A DNA stretch of 64,000 nt, taken from assembly GCF_001584145.1 (NCBI RefSeq), contig NZ_CP013232.1, positions 3,658,001 through 3,722,000 on the forward strand, in the 5' to 3' direction. The position numbers were made by a program, and so were the translations under genes. Every line of letters starts with the position of its first letter. The stretch's first letter is position 1. This stretch comes from Collimonas fungivorans (lineage in GTDB: Bacteria; Pseudomonadota; Gammaproteobacteria; Burkholderiales; Burkholderiaceae_D). Below, in pieces: positions 33,492-42,518 of this stretch. Under the pieces are notes generated by a model. It did not search any database. It saw only the letters and a list, made by a program, of their open reading frames with translations, and had not been told where the DNA came from.

Positions 33492-34622
33492 TCAGCTCAC
33501 CGCGCTTTCATTTTCCGACAGCCGGTCGCGGGCGTCGCCCCAGTCGGGTACGCCGGCTTCGGGCAAACGGCGCATCTGGCCGGCGCGGTCTACACTGTAT
33601 TGCTTGAATACGATTGCCTCGTCCAGCTGGGCGCCGCCCAGGATCCGGGTGTATTCAAACAATACGCTGCGCACCACTTCCGCACCGGAGCATATATGGC
33701 TGCCATGCCCGATCCAGGTCGGGCCGACGATCTTGCTGCCGGCATCGATGCGGCAACCCGAACCGATATAAACCGGCCCCTTGATCGTCGTGCCATCCCA
33801 GTCTATGCTGGTGTTGAGGCCGGCCCAGACGCCCTCCGCGATCTGCTTGCCCGGCATTTCCAGCTGCGCTACCTGGCCCTGCATCACATTCTGCAAGACG
33901 CTCCAGAAATCGGTCACGCTGCCGATGTCTATCCAGTTGAAGAACCGCTGCTGCGCATAGAATGGCAAGCCCTTTTCCGCCATCAGCGGAAACAGCTCGG
34001 AACCGATATCGAACATCGTATCGGCCGGAATCAGGTCTATCACTTCCGGCTCGAAAATGTAAATGCCGGTGCTGGCGAAATTGGACAGGGCCTGGTCCTG
34101 CTTCGGTTTTTCCTGGAACGACTCGATCCGGCCCTCCTGGTCCATCACCACGACGCCGTAATTATCGACCTTGTCCCACGGCACCTCCTTGGTAATGACG
34201 CTGGCCAAGGCGCCCTTCTGCTTGTGCTCGAACAGCGCCGAACTGAGATCGAGGTCGATCAAGGCATCGCCGCAGATCACGATCACGGTATCGTCGAAGA
34301 ATTGGCCGAACTGCTGGATCTTCTTGATGCCGCCGGCCGACCCCAAGGGTTCTGCCGTCACCTCGCCGAAGTCGTTGATATAACCCTCGAAGGAGTAACC
34401 TATCTGCACCCCGTACTGGCTGCCGTCGCCGAAGAACTCTTCGACCTTGTGGTGCAGATGGCTGACGTTGACCATGATCTCGCGCACGCCGTAACTGGCA
34501 AGATATTCGACCAGGTAAGCCATCACCGGCTTGCCCAGGATCGGGATCATGGGTTTCGGCAGGTCGTAGGTCAGCGGGCGCACGCGGGTGCCCTTGCCGG
34601 CCGCTAGAATCATTGCTTTCAT
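33492..34622 (-). CDS. Sugar-1-phosphate nucleotidyltransferase with left-handed beta-helix tail
   Basis: A 376-residue protein. The N-terminal pyrophosphorylase domain starts MKAMILAAGKGTRVRPLTYDLPKPMIPI with the G-x-G-T-R signature and catalytic Lys; CGDALIDLDL provides the metal-binding Asp. Residues about 255-345 form hexapeptide repeats (IKGPVYIGSGCRIDAGSKIV). Such two-domain proteins are mannose-1-phosphate guanylyltransferases or glucose-1-phosphate transferases. A second GDP-mannose enzyme beside the ManC-type gene is unexpected, so this one may activate another sugar. Two bases separate it from manC. Confidence 0.87.
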   Translation of the reverse strand: MKAMILAAGKGTRVRPLTYDLPKPMIPILGKPVMAYLVEYLASYGVREIMVNVSHLHHKVEEFFGDGSQYGVQIGYSFEGYINDFGEVTAEPLGSAGGIKKIQQFGQFFDDTVIVICGDALIDLDLSSALFEHKQKGALASVITKEVPWDKVDNYGVVVMDQEGRIESFQEKPKQDQALSNFASTGIYIFEPEVIDLIPADTMFDIGSELFPLMAEKGLPFYAQQRFFNWIDIGSVTDFWSVLQNVMQGQVAQLEMPGKQIAEGVWAGLNTSIDWDGTTIKGPVYIGSGCRIDAGSKIVGPTWIGHGSHICSGAEVVRSVLFEYTRILGGAQLDEAIVFKQYSVDRAGQMRRLPEAGVPDWGDARDRLSENESAVS

Positions 34623-34670
34623 GTTTCACCTCGCACAAGTTGAATCAAAAACAGGTTGGATCAAACAGTC

Positions 34671-34752
34671 GTAGGGTGGGCACCTGCGCCCACGCGGACC
34701 GTCGGTCATGCGGGGGCTGCCTGCAGCGTGGGCAGAAGATCCGCCCACCCTA
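34671..34752. repeat. Palindromic repeat, GTAGGGTGGGCAC family, longest copy
   Basis: Starts GTAGGGTGGGCACCTGCGCC and ends with CCGCCCACCCTA; the middle pairs CCCACGC with GCGTGGG around a 30-base loop. It interrupts the EPS gene order between the WecG-type and the sugar nucleotidyltransferase genes. Confidence 0.75.
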
Positions 34753-34768
34753 GGTCCAATTGCGTTTT

Positions 34769-35503
34769 CTAGTTGCCGCTTTTCTTGCGGCACAACAGCA
34801 GGAACATCAGGATGTCGAAGGTATAGCGGCGCAACAGCCGTCGCGGTTCCAGGCACAGGCGGTATAGCCATTCCAGCCGCAGCCTTTGCACCAGCTGCGG
34901 TGCGCGCGGCTTGTAACCTCCCCAGAAATCGAACAGGGCGCCGACGCCGACCACGACTTTGGCGTTGAGCGCCTGGCGGTTAACCAGGATCCACTCTTCC
35001 TGCATCGGATTGCCCAGCGCCACCAGCACCACTTCCGCCTCCGAGCGATTGATCAAGGCCACCAGGCCGGCGCGCTGCTCTTGCAAGCCGCGATAGCCGT
35101 CGCAGCTGCCGACCACGATCTGCTTCAACGGGCCGCCCACATGCGCCACCGCCTTGTCCAGGATTTCCGGCCGGCCGCCCAGCATGAACACACGCTTGGG
35201 CGCACCCGTTCCGCACAGCAGCTGCGGGACGAAATCGGTGCCGTTCAGGTTTTCCTTGAACGCTCCGCGGCCGAACAGGAAAGCCGCGATATCCATGCCG
35301 ACGCCGTCATTGACGATCGTCACCGAGGCATTCCGCATTTTTTCCAGCAGATGGTTGCAGCGGACGATGAAATTCGTATTGGCGAAAAACAGCGTTATTT
35401 TTTTGTTGACCCACATCGCATGCTGCAAGTACCTGGCCAGCACGGAGGCGGTAGTCTTGACCACCGGGAAACCGGCGATCGGGATTGTCTTCTTTGTGTT
35501 CAT
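34769..35503 (-). CDS. WecG/TagA/CpsF family glycosyltransferase
   Basis: A 244-residue glycosyltransferase of family GT26. Family landmarks: TIVNDGVGMDIA near residue 85, VALGNPMQEEWI near 158, GVGALFDFWGG and RAPQLVQRLRLEWLYRL near 190-215, with a membrane-associating basic/aromatic C-terminus. Members add ManNAc, mannosaminuronic acid or another hexose to lipid-linked intermediates. It probably adds a sugar in the EPS repeat unit at the cytoplasmic face of the inner membrane. Confidence 0.92.
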   Translation of the reverse strand: MNTKKTIPIAGFPVVKTTASVLARYLQHAMWVNKKITLFFANTNFIVRCNHLLEKMRNASVTIVNDGVGMDIAAFLFGRGAFKENLNGTDFVPQLLCGTGAPKRVFMLGGRPEILDKAVAHVGGPLKQIVVGSCDGYRGLQEQRAGLVALINRSEAEVVLVALGNPMQEEWILVNRQALNAKVVVGVGALFDFWGGYKPRAPQLVQRLRLEWLYRLCLEPRRLLRRYTFDILMFLLLCRKKSGN

Positions 35504-35578
35504 GAAAAAACTCTCCTAAACGGCGTCTCCCGAAAAACAAGACACCTGAACCCATCACGCTGCCGTCGCACTTTCCAT

Positions 35579-37063
35579 CTATCGTGCGCGGCCCAGCCGC
35601 ATGGCCGACAGCAATAATCCATGCCACGAAGCGTTGACCGACCTGATATGCCAGCCGATGACAACCACCATGAATGGATACAACAAGCAGGCGATAAGGA
35701 CACCGCCCGCGACCAAGGTCACATTGCTGATTCCCGGCGGCACCAGCAACAGGTATGCCGCCAGTCCAAGGACCAGGAAGGTGCTTCCCACCAGCGGCGG
35801 CGCCAGCGCGTACCACACCTGGCGCGCGTTGAGGCCGAGCTCGCGGTTGAGCCGGATTTGAGACAGGGGAAAAACCAGCAGGTAGGCGCCGCAGAACGAC
35901 AAGCTCATGCCGAACAGGCCGAAGCGGTAGCAGCTTACGGCCAGCACGGTCGCCAGCGTCAATTGGGTGATGCCGAACAGTACCGGCAGGCGGTTCTTTC
36001 CTATGGCGAAAAACAGGTAGTCGTTCAGGTGCACGATGGATGACAGCAGGTACAGCAGCGCCAATACGCTGACCACGGGCGCGGCAGGCAGCCATTTGGC
36101 GCCGAACACCGCCGCCACCAGCGGCTCAGCCAGCACGGCCTGGAAACACAACAAGGGAGCGACGCAGAACAGCGTGATGCCGAAGATCTTCAGGTACCCG
36201 CGCCCCAATGCCGCCATATCCGCGCCGGCGTCGGAAAATACCGGCAGCGCCACTTTCTGCATGGAGCTGGCGATCACGAGGTACACCGCCGAAGTCACGC
36301 GTTTCCCCAGGTTATACAAGCCGGTGGCGTATGGCCCGAGGAAGATGCTTACCAGCAGCGAATCGCCATTGGTATTGGCAAACTGCAGGATGCCGGTCAG
36401 TCCGACCTGGCGGATGTCGTTCCAGTATTTCACGTTCAATGCGCGGTCAAACACGATGCGTGGCAGCCAGCGGCTTTGCGCCACCACCAGCACCAGCGCC
36501 AGCCCGGATGCGGCAACCTGCTGCACCACCAGCGACATGGCGCCCCGGCCGCTGGCGGCAAGCGTTATGCCGACCACGCCGCCGGTCAGCACCGAGCCGA
36601 TCGAACGGATCGCCAGCTGGCGGAACATCATGTTGCGCACCAGCCTGGCCTCGTAGGCGCGCATCAAGCCAAAGAACAGCACCGAAAGGCTCATGCCCTG
36701 CAATACCGCTTTCAGCTCCGGCGCCCGGTACAGGGAGGAAACCAGGCCTGCAGAAAAAAACATCAGGGCGGCGAGCAACAGGCCCGCCAGGGTGCAGCAT
36801 GTAAATACCCAGGAGTAGAACCTGTCGTCGGGCAGGCCGGCACCGCTGGCACGAATCACCGGCATCGCAATCGCGTCAAACACCACCAGCCGGGTGAACA
36901 GGATAAACAAATGGGCGACGGTCAGCAAACCGAATGCGTCCGGCGCCAGGAAGCGCGCCAGCACTGCAAAAATCACGAATGAAATGACTTGCTGGGCGAG
37001 ATTGTCCACGATCGACCAGATCGATCCGGACGCCAGGCCGCCGCCTGCGCTTTTCTGCTTCAT
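35579..37063 (-). CDS. Polysaccharide flippase (Wzx, PST family)
   Basis: A 494-residue integral membrane protein with about 14 hydrophobic helices, starting MKQKSAGGGLASGSIWSIVD at an ATG preceded by AGGAATG; the open frame upstream of this is the shadow of the glycosyltransferase gene. The N-terminal SGSIWSIVDNLAQQVISFVI matches the first helix of PST/MOP exporters. It would flip the lipid-linked EPS repeat unit to the periplasm for polymerisation by the Wzy-like protein encoded upstream. Confidence 0.9.
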   Translation of the reverse strand: MKQKSAGGGLASGSIWSIVDNLAQQVISFVIFAVLARFLAPDAFGLLTVAHLFILFTRLVVFDAIAMPVIRASGAGLPDDRFYSWVFTCCTLAGLLLAALMFFSAGLVSSLYRAPELKAVLQGMSLSVLFFGLMRAYEARLVRNMMFRQLAIRSIGSVLTGGVVGITLAASGRGAMSLVVQQVAASGLALVLVVAQSRWLPRIVFDRALNVKYWNDIRQVGLTGILQFANTNGDSLLVSIFLGPYATGLYNLGKRVTSAVYLVIASSMQKVALPVFSDAGADMAALGRGYLKIFGITLFCVAPLLCFQAVLAEPLVAAVFGAKWLPAAPVVSVLALLYLLSSIVHLNDYLFFAIGKNRLPVLFGITQLTLATVLAVSCYRFGLFGMSLSFCGAYLLVFPLSQIRLNRELGLNARQVWYALAPPLVGSTFLVLGLAAYLLLVPPGISNVTLVAGGVLIACLLYPFMVVVIGWHIRSVNASWHGLLLSAMRLGRAR

Positions 37064-37107
37064 CACATTCCTAATCTCAGATCGGGCATGGTGCTCTCCA
37101 TTGCTTG

Positions 37108-37944
37108 CTAGCCGCGCCAGCCGCGCACGCGCGCCAGCACGCTCAGGTACTTGAAACGCGCCTTGAGGAAATCGCCGCTGGCCAGCGCCAGCAAGATGCC
37201 GCCGCAAGTCCTCAGGCAGGTAGTCGGGAAATACCAGAACGGATACTCGTTGATCCGCATCACGCGGCCGATTCCGGTTTCATACTTTTTCTGGCGGCGG
37301 CAGGCGCTGGCGTCGAAATCCGTGGTCTTCACCGGATGATGCAAGGTCATGTCGACCAGGAATTTCAACTTGAATCCATGGCGCAGGCTGCGCAACAGAT
37401 AGTCGGTGCCTTCCGCGGCGCCCCACACCGTGCCGGCGCCGACCCCCAGCGATTCGTCGAAACCGCCGACCGTGTTGACCACGCGCCGGCGCAGGAAAAT
37501 GCTGAATTCGATCGCACCGCGCCAAACGTTATAGCGATTCAACAGCATGCTGCTCTCCAGCCAGCGCCCCTCGACATTGCCGTCGCCGTCGGTGAAACGG
37601 CCGGTAATTCCATCCAGTTCCGGATGGCTGGCCAGCACCGTGACCACCTGTTCCAGCAAACCGTCCGGATACCAGCAATCGTCGTCGGGGAAAGCGATTA
37701 CGTCGCCGTCGGCCAGGGCCAGGCCGGCATTGCGCGCGCGCGAGGCGCCAAGCGCGGCCGAACGCACATGCCGCAGCGGAAATTTCCGGCGATAGCGGTC
37801 CAGCAGCGACACCAGCCTGTCGTCGCCGTTCTGGTCGACCACGATCAGCTCAAAATTGCGGTAGTCTTGCGCGTCCAGCGATTCCAGGAAGCGGATAACT
37901 TCGTCAACCCGCCCTACCGTAGCCAGCACCAGCGAAAATTTCAT
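37108..37944 (-). CDS. Family 2 glycosyltransferase
   Basis: A 278-residue GT-A enzyme. FSLVLATVGRVDEVIRFLESL opens the nucleotide-binding fold, ELIVVDQNGDD follows, and FPDDDCWYPDG near residue 88 contains the D-x-D metal site. A C-terminal amphipathic region may touch the membrane. AAGGA is correctly spaced for the ATG at 37944, so the ATG two codons earlier (37950) is less likely. It transfers a sugar to the growing lipid-linked EPS unit; donor and linkage are not evident. Confidence 0.9.
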   Translation of the reverse strand: MKFSLVLATVGRVDEVIRFLESLDAQDYRNFELIVVDQNGDDRLVSLLDRYRRKFPLRHVRSAALGASRARNAGLALADGDVIAFPDDDCWYPDGLLEQVVTVLASHPELDGITGRFTDGDGNVEGRWLESSMLLNRYNVWRGAIEFSIFLRRRVVNTVGGFDESLGVGAGTVWGAAEGTDYLLRSLRHGFKLKFLVDMTLHHPVKTTDFDASACRRQKKYETGIGRVMRINEYPFWYFPTTCLRTCGGILLALASGDFLKARFKYLSVLARVRGWRG

Positions 37945-37977
37945 TTGCATTCCTTTTCAATCGAGTCCCGATTACTA

Positions 37978-38985
37978 CTACATGCCCTTTTTCAGGATGG
38001 TCATTTGCGGCCGTTCGCCGTTGTCATCGGGCTGCAAGCTGAACGGATAAGTCCCCAGCCACTGCCCGGCTGCCCAATAAGTCCAGCCGCCCCAAGCCGG
38101 ATTGCCCTTGATGGAGTCCATCATTGCCGTCAAGGCGGCCAGGCACTGCGGGTTGGCCGGCACGCCGAATTCACCAAGAAACAGGCGGCGCCTGGTCGAA
38201 GTGGCCCACAGGGCGACGTTGGACATGATTGCGCTCAAACGGGCCGGCTCCACGCAATCGTTGCCGGTGCCGGAAAAATTGGCGTCGGCGTACTGATGCA
38301 CTTCGATCATGTAGTTGTCGGCAGGATCATGGAAGAAACGAAAAGCGTCGGCATTCGAAACCGCGCCGTCTTTTGCGTACCAGGAATGGGCGCCGCTCCA
38401 GCCGCCGCCGGGAACCAGGATCAGGTGCCGCGAGCCCTTCCTGCGCAAGGCATTCAATGTCTCTTGCGCGGTTGCCGCCCACTCCGCAGTCGGCAGCTTG
38501 GCCGGTTCGTTCATCAAGCCGAAGGCGACGTTCGCCGGATCCTTGAAATTGGCCAGCAGACGCTGCCAGAGGTCAGTCAGAGCCGCGCGCGGCACCCCGG
38601 ACGAACCGATCGGCTGGCCGCGGTATTGGCCATAATTGTGCACATCGAGGATCATGCACATGCCGATCGAACTGGCGGCCGCAACGCTATCCTTGATACG
38701 CTGCAGTTCGGCCTGGTCCAGTTCGCCGAACAGCTTCGGCTGCACTCTTTCCCATAGAAACGGCAGGCGGAAGGTGTTCATGCCCATGGATTGGAACAGG
38801 CGCATTTCATCCAGGTCCGGATACACATAGTCGGTAAATACCTTGCCGGGCAGTTTTTCCGCAGCGAATTCGGCGCCGCTCAGGTTGACGCCGGCCATCG
38901 GCTTGCCGTCCAGGCAAGCGGCGAACGACGCCTGGCCAAACAAGGCGCATGCCAGGGTCAATGCGGAGAGCAGAAATTTGATCAT
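37978..38985 (-). CDS. Secreted family 5 glycoside hydrolase (endoglucanase/mannanase-like)
   Basis: A 335-residue GH5 enzyme with a signal peptide (cleavage after about residue 23, GQASFA). The general acid is Glu160 in GLMNEP and the nucleophile Glu272 in FLGEFG; DVHNYGQY, EVHQYAD and the Trp of GWTYWAAG complete the cleft. Its ATG overlaps the stop of the upstream acyltransferase by one base, with AGGAGGTGAT upstream. Being inside the EPS operon, it probably trims or depolymerises the exported polymer in the periplasm or outside. Confidence 0.92.
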   Translation of the reverse strand: MIKFLLSALTLACALFGQASFAACLDGKPMAGVNLSGAEFAAEKLPGKVFTDYVYPDLDEMRLFQSMGMNTFRLPFLWERVQPKLFGELDQAELQRIKDSVAAASSIGMCMILDVHNYGQYRGQPIGSSGVPRAALTDLWQRLLANFKDPANVAFGLMNEPAKLPTAEWAATAQETLNALRRKGSRHLILVPGGGWSGAHSWYAKDGAVSNADAFRFFHDPADNYMIEVHQYADANFSGTGNDCVEPARLSAIMSNVALWATSTRRRLFLGEFGVPANPQCLAALTAMMDSIKGNPAWGGWTYWAAGQWLGTYPFSLQPDDNGERPQMTILKKGM

Positions 38986-40064
38986 CAGGTATCACCTCCT
39001 AAGGGCATAGACCGGGAGCCAGCCGTCATCGGAAACGCGGCAAGGAATTTCCGCTTGAACACGCCGCCAGCGGATTTGATCAGGCGGGCTCCGGGTTTCT
39101 CGACCAGTTGGTAGTTGAGCCATGAAAACAGGAGGACAAGAACGGCAACAGGCAGCAGGATGAACATCGGGAATGGCTCGGGATGGATTTTCCGTAACAG
39201 ATAAATAATCGGCATATGCAGCAGATAGATGGAGAAACTCCATTCACCGCATAAAACCATGCCCTTGTTTGCGAAAAAAACATTGCCGACGGCAGATGGA
39301 AAGGACAGGCCAAATACCAGGAAGGCGCCGAAAACAGCGGTGAGGATGCTGCTGTAGAACTCCTGGTTGCCGGCGAATGGCAGCACCAGCCAGCCAGCGG
39401 CAATCGATACCAGCGCGGCGACCGAAACCGTGTGCAGGACGGCGAACCATTTCCGGTTCTGGTCCTGGCTGTCGACATGTGAGCGTATGACGCCGGCGAT
39501 CATGCCGAACAGGAAATAATGCAATTTCGAGCCGATGAAGGTGCCCGGGAAAATATCGCGGTAGGACAGCAGAATCAGGCTGGCGAGCGCCAGAAACAAC
39601 AGCCCGGCGACATCGGAACGACCCAGGAAGCGGCCGCCGGCAGCCCAGGCCAGCAGGAACAGGAAGTAGAATTCGACTTCAGGCGTGATGCTCCAGAATA
39701 CCGACACATTGCCCGAGAAAAAAACATGGCGCAGGATATTTTTCCCCGATATCCCATAGACAAAATTCGGATCGAGATTGACGTAGATGAAATAGGACAA
39801 CAGGAGAATCACGAGATAGGCAGGTGCGATCCTGGAAAAACGGGAAAACGCATAGTCGGCCACGTTGATTGTCGTAAACCGCTTCCCGAGATACAGATAA
39901 GCCATCAGAAAGCCGCTCAAGGAAAAGAAGATCGCCACGCCGACTTCACCGAAAAGATGGTTTTTCCAAGGCAGGGCAAACCAGTCCAGCGCGTGGCCGT
40001 ACACCACCAGCAGCGCCGCCAGCCCGCGCAAGCCCGTGATTGCATCAATTTTTTCTCTATCCAT
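38985..40064 (-). CDS. Acyltransferase family 3 membrane protein
   Basis: A 359-residue inner-membrane O-acyltransferase with about ten helices: DAITGLRGLAALLVVYGHALDWF with the catalytic His, then VGVAIFFSLSGFLMAYLYLG, and the R-x10-H region later. An earlier GTG (40073) also opens the frame, but GGTGG fits the ATG at 40064. This is the second acyltransferase in the locus, so two positions or two sugars in the EPS may be acylated. It lies between a GT4 glycosyltransferase and the GH5 gene. Confidence 0.9.
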   Translation of the reverse strand: MDREKIDAITGLRGLAALLVVYGHALDWFALPWKNHLFGEVGVAIFFSLSGFLMAYLYLGKRFTTINVADYAFSRFSRIAPAYLVILLLSYFIYVNLDPNFVYGISGKNILRHVFFSGNVSVFWSITPEVEFYFLFLLAWAAGGRFLGRSDVAGLLFLALASLILLSYRDIFPGTFIGSKLHYFLFGMIAGVIRSHVDSQDQNRKWFAVLHTVSVAALVSIAAGWLVLPFAGNQEFYSSILTAVFGAFLVFGLSFPSAVGNVFFANKGMVLCGEWSFSIYLLHMPIIYLLRKIHPEPFPMFILLPVAVLVLLFSWLNYQLVEKPGARLIKSAGGVFKRKFLAAFPMTAGSRSMPLGGDT

Positions 40065-40094
40065 GGAAACCACCAGATGCCTTGGGCCGCCGCC

Positions 40095-41216
40095 TCAACG
40101 CACCAGCTCCTTGTATACGTCGATATATTTTTCCGCGATGCGCCGCCAGTCGTAACGCTCCACGAATTGCTGCATCTGGATTCGCCGTTGCGCGTAATCC
40201 GCTTCCATCTCCTGATGCAGCAACAGCAGGCTTGCCACGTTTTGTTCCGGCGTCGGCGCAGACAGCAGCAGCCCTGCCCCCGATTGTTCAAGCAGGTTGC
40301 GGAATGGCGGGATATCGCTCAATACCGGCGTCAGGCCGGCGCTCATCGCTTCAATCGGCGCGATGCCGAATCCCTCATGCCTTGACAGGCAAATGAAGTA
40401 ACTGGACTGAGCGATCAGCGCCGCCAGTTCATGGTCGGCGGGATTCGCTACGATCTGTACCGCATCCGCAAGGTCGTTCTGCCTGGCCCAGGCGCGCAGC
40501 TCTTCCGCGCTGTGGTCATATTCACGGCCGGCAATGATCAGCTTCCAGCCCAGCTGGCGCTGCGCAAGCTGCCGGAACAAGGCGAGTGTTTCGAGCAAGC
40601 CTTTGTTGATCGACCAGCGGCCGAAATAGATCAAGGCCCGGGTCAGCTCCGGCGCCGACTGGTCGCTGTATTTCTCCACATTGACGCCGTTTTCAATCAC
40701 GGCCAGTTTTGGCTGCTTGACGATGCCGGCAAACATGTCGCCATCGTTGTCGCTGGTGGCGATGATCTTGTCGTACGCCATGGACGAAGCGCGCGTGATT
40801 GTGTTGAAGTAGATTTTCTTGAGCCCGGAAGCGAAGCTGGTATGGAAAAACCCGCCATGGGTCGACGCCACCAGCGGCCGCCGGTGCAGGACACGAGTAA
40901 GCGCCATGTAATCGAAAAAGAAATCGATGCCATGCACATGGATCACGTCGGCATCCGCCACATGCTCCAGCACGCTGGGGCACAGCGGATATCTGCTGCT
41001 GCCATGGAACGGCAGGCGCACCACGGCGACGCCGTTGACCAGGGCCTCGGAACTGAGAAATTCGGCGGAATTCCTGAACAGGCGGTTGAGCGTGACCACC
41101 TTCGGCAGCTGGCCGTGGTGCTCGCGCTGCTGCCGGGCGATATTCTGCACCACGTCTTCCATGCCGCCGATGGAGGGAGAATACTGGCGCACAATGTGCG
41201 TGACTTTAATAGGCAT
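40095..41216 (-). CDS. Family 4 glycosyltransferase
   Basis: A 373-residue GT-B enzyme starting MPIKVTHIVRQYSPSIGGME, the N-terminal donor/acceptor loop typical of GT4. Further landmarks are ALIYFGRWSINKGL near residue 205 and FICLSRHEGFGIAPIEAMSAG near 290, containing the E-x7-E motif. AAAGGAGCAAG precedes the start. It overlaps the end of the polymerase gene by 11 bases. The sugar transferred is unknown; many GT4 enzymes of EPS loci use GDP-mannose, which this locus makes. Confidence 0.9.
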   Translation of the reverse strand: MPIKVTHIVRQYSPSIGGMEDVVQNIARQQREHHGQLPKVVTLNRLFRNSAEFLSSEALVNGVAVVRLPFHGSSRYPLCPSVLEHVADADVIHVHGIDFFFDYMALTRVLHRRPLVASTHGGFFHTSFASGLKKIYFNTITRASSMAYDKIIATSDNDGDMFAGIVKQPKLAVIENGVNVEKYSDQSAPELTRALIYFGRWSINKGLLETLALFRQLAQRQLGWKLIIAGREYDHSAEELRAWARQNDLADAVQIVANPADHELAALIAQSSYFICLSRHEGFGIAPIEAMSAGLTPVLSDIPPFRNLLEQSGAGLLLSAPTPEQNVASLLLLHQEMEADYAQRRIQMQQFVERYDWRRIAEKYIDVYKELVR

Positions 41217-42501
41217 GTTCTTGCTCCTTTGTTTTTTTCTGCGAGCGTGCCGTTGCGCCGGCAGGCGCCGCATCCGCCGCTTTCCCCACGGTGCATCCGA
41301 CCAGGAACCAGAGGATGCCGGCGGTTTTCAGGGCGAACAGCGAGGTGCCGCTGACGCACAAGATCAGGGAGATGTACAGCGTGGTATAGACGCGGAAGCG
41401 GTTGCCCCGCTCGTCCTCCATCCTCAGCATCCAGAACGGCAGCCACAACAGGAAACACAACGGCAGGCCGAGCCGCGTCAGCAGAGAGGGGTAACCCATG
41501 TCGCCGAAATTGGTGTTGTAGCCGTCCAGGCCCAGCAACATGCCGATATCCAGGTCCAGCAGCGTACGGCCGCTGACGTACAGCCGGCCCAGGAAGCTGT
41601 CGCTGTACCTGCCATCAAAGAAGGCTCCGATCAGCAGCAACATCAGAGCGCTCAGCAACGGCAGCACGATCAGCCAGGCGTTGCTGCTCTTGGCCAGCGG
41701 CGAACAGCGCAGCACAATCAGCACGGCGACCGTGATCATGCCGTAGCGCGAGTCGCTCATGATGATCATGAGGGCGGCGGCCAGCAGGAAAAAAAGCATG
41801 TCCTTGATCTCTTCACGCCGTTTCGACAAGCCCCAGGCAGCGATGATTACCGCAAAATTCCCAAGCGAAACCGGCTCCAGGAAAACCGAGGATATGCGAT
41901 GGCTGCCCAGCAGGGACGGCAGGATGGTGCGGCCGATTCCCTCCGGCCTTATGCCGTTCAAGCCCAGCACGCTGTCTTTGGCCCAGTTGGAGCCGGCGGC
42001 AAGGCCGCCCTGGTTGACGTAATAGGAAAAAATATTGAAGACGCGCGAATAAAAATCAAGGAAAAACCATTCGGCAAAACCGAAAGCCAGCACCAGCAGC
42101 ACCGCCAGCTTGAGCAGGCGGTCGGCATACCGTATATCGCCGATCTGCCGGCCGATGCCGTAGAACAGGATAGGAATCATCACGTCCCGGAATCCTTTCG
42201 GGTCCAGCTGGTTGCGCATGATCGCCAGCAGGAACAGGTAGGCGGCGGCCAGGGCGGCGATGGCGACCAGTTCCAGCCTGATGTGCTTGCTCAGCACCAC
42301 CATGCACAGCAGGTAGATGACAAATTCCGAAAACACCACGCCGGCGGTGGCGATCGCATGGACGTTGGTATGGATGGCACACAGGGCCGCCTGGTACAGC
42401 AGCGCGGCCATGAGTATCCAGAACGTCAGCCGTTCGGTCGGCACCGACAGGCCGGCCGAGCGCGGGAAAATGAAATCCCTGATGTTGGCGAAATTCTGCA
42501 T
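41206..42501 (-). CDS. Wzy-like polysaccharide polymerase / O-antigen ligase family protein
   Basis: A 431-residue integral membrane protein with about eleven hydrophobic helices. A large periplasmic loop lies in the C-terminal half around YSDSFLGRLYVSGRTLLDLD, and SDSRYG near residue 250 is reminiscent of the motif of polymerases and ligases. The start is ATG 42501; a TTG seven codons earlier also reads. Located between epsG and the GT4 gene, it is the best candidate for polymerising flipped repeat units. No other Wzy candidate is in the locus. Confidence 0.8.
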   Translation of the reverse strand: MQNFANIRDFIFPRSAGLSVPTERLTFWILMAALLYQAALCAIHTNVHAIATAGVVFSEFVIYLLCMVVLSKHIRLELVAIAALAAAYLFLLAIMRNQLDPKGFRDVMIPILFYGIGRQIGDIRYADRLLKLAVLLVLAFGFAEWFFLDFYSRVFNIFSYYVNQGGLAAGSNWAKDSVLGLNGIRPEGIGRTILPSLLGSHRISSVFLEPVSLGNFAVIIAAWGLSKRREEIKDMLFFLLAAALMIIMSDSRYGMITVAVLIVLRCSPLAKSSNAWLIVLPLLSALMLLLIGAFFDGRYSDSFLGRLYVSGRTLLDLDIGMLLGLDGYNTNFGDMGYPSLLTRLGLPLCFLLWLPFWMLRMEDERGNRFRVYTTLYISLILCVSGTSLFALKTAGILWFLVGCTVGKAADAAPAGATARSQKKTKEQEHAY

Positions 42502-42518
42502 GTGCTTGATCCCCTTTC

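Noticed and set aside
37105..38757. 550-codon plus-strand open frame
   Set aside because: Antisense to the GT2 and GH5 genes, whose catalytic motifs are clear; composition is that of a shadow frame.
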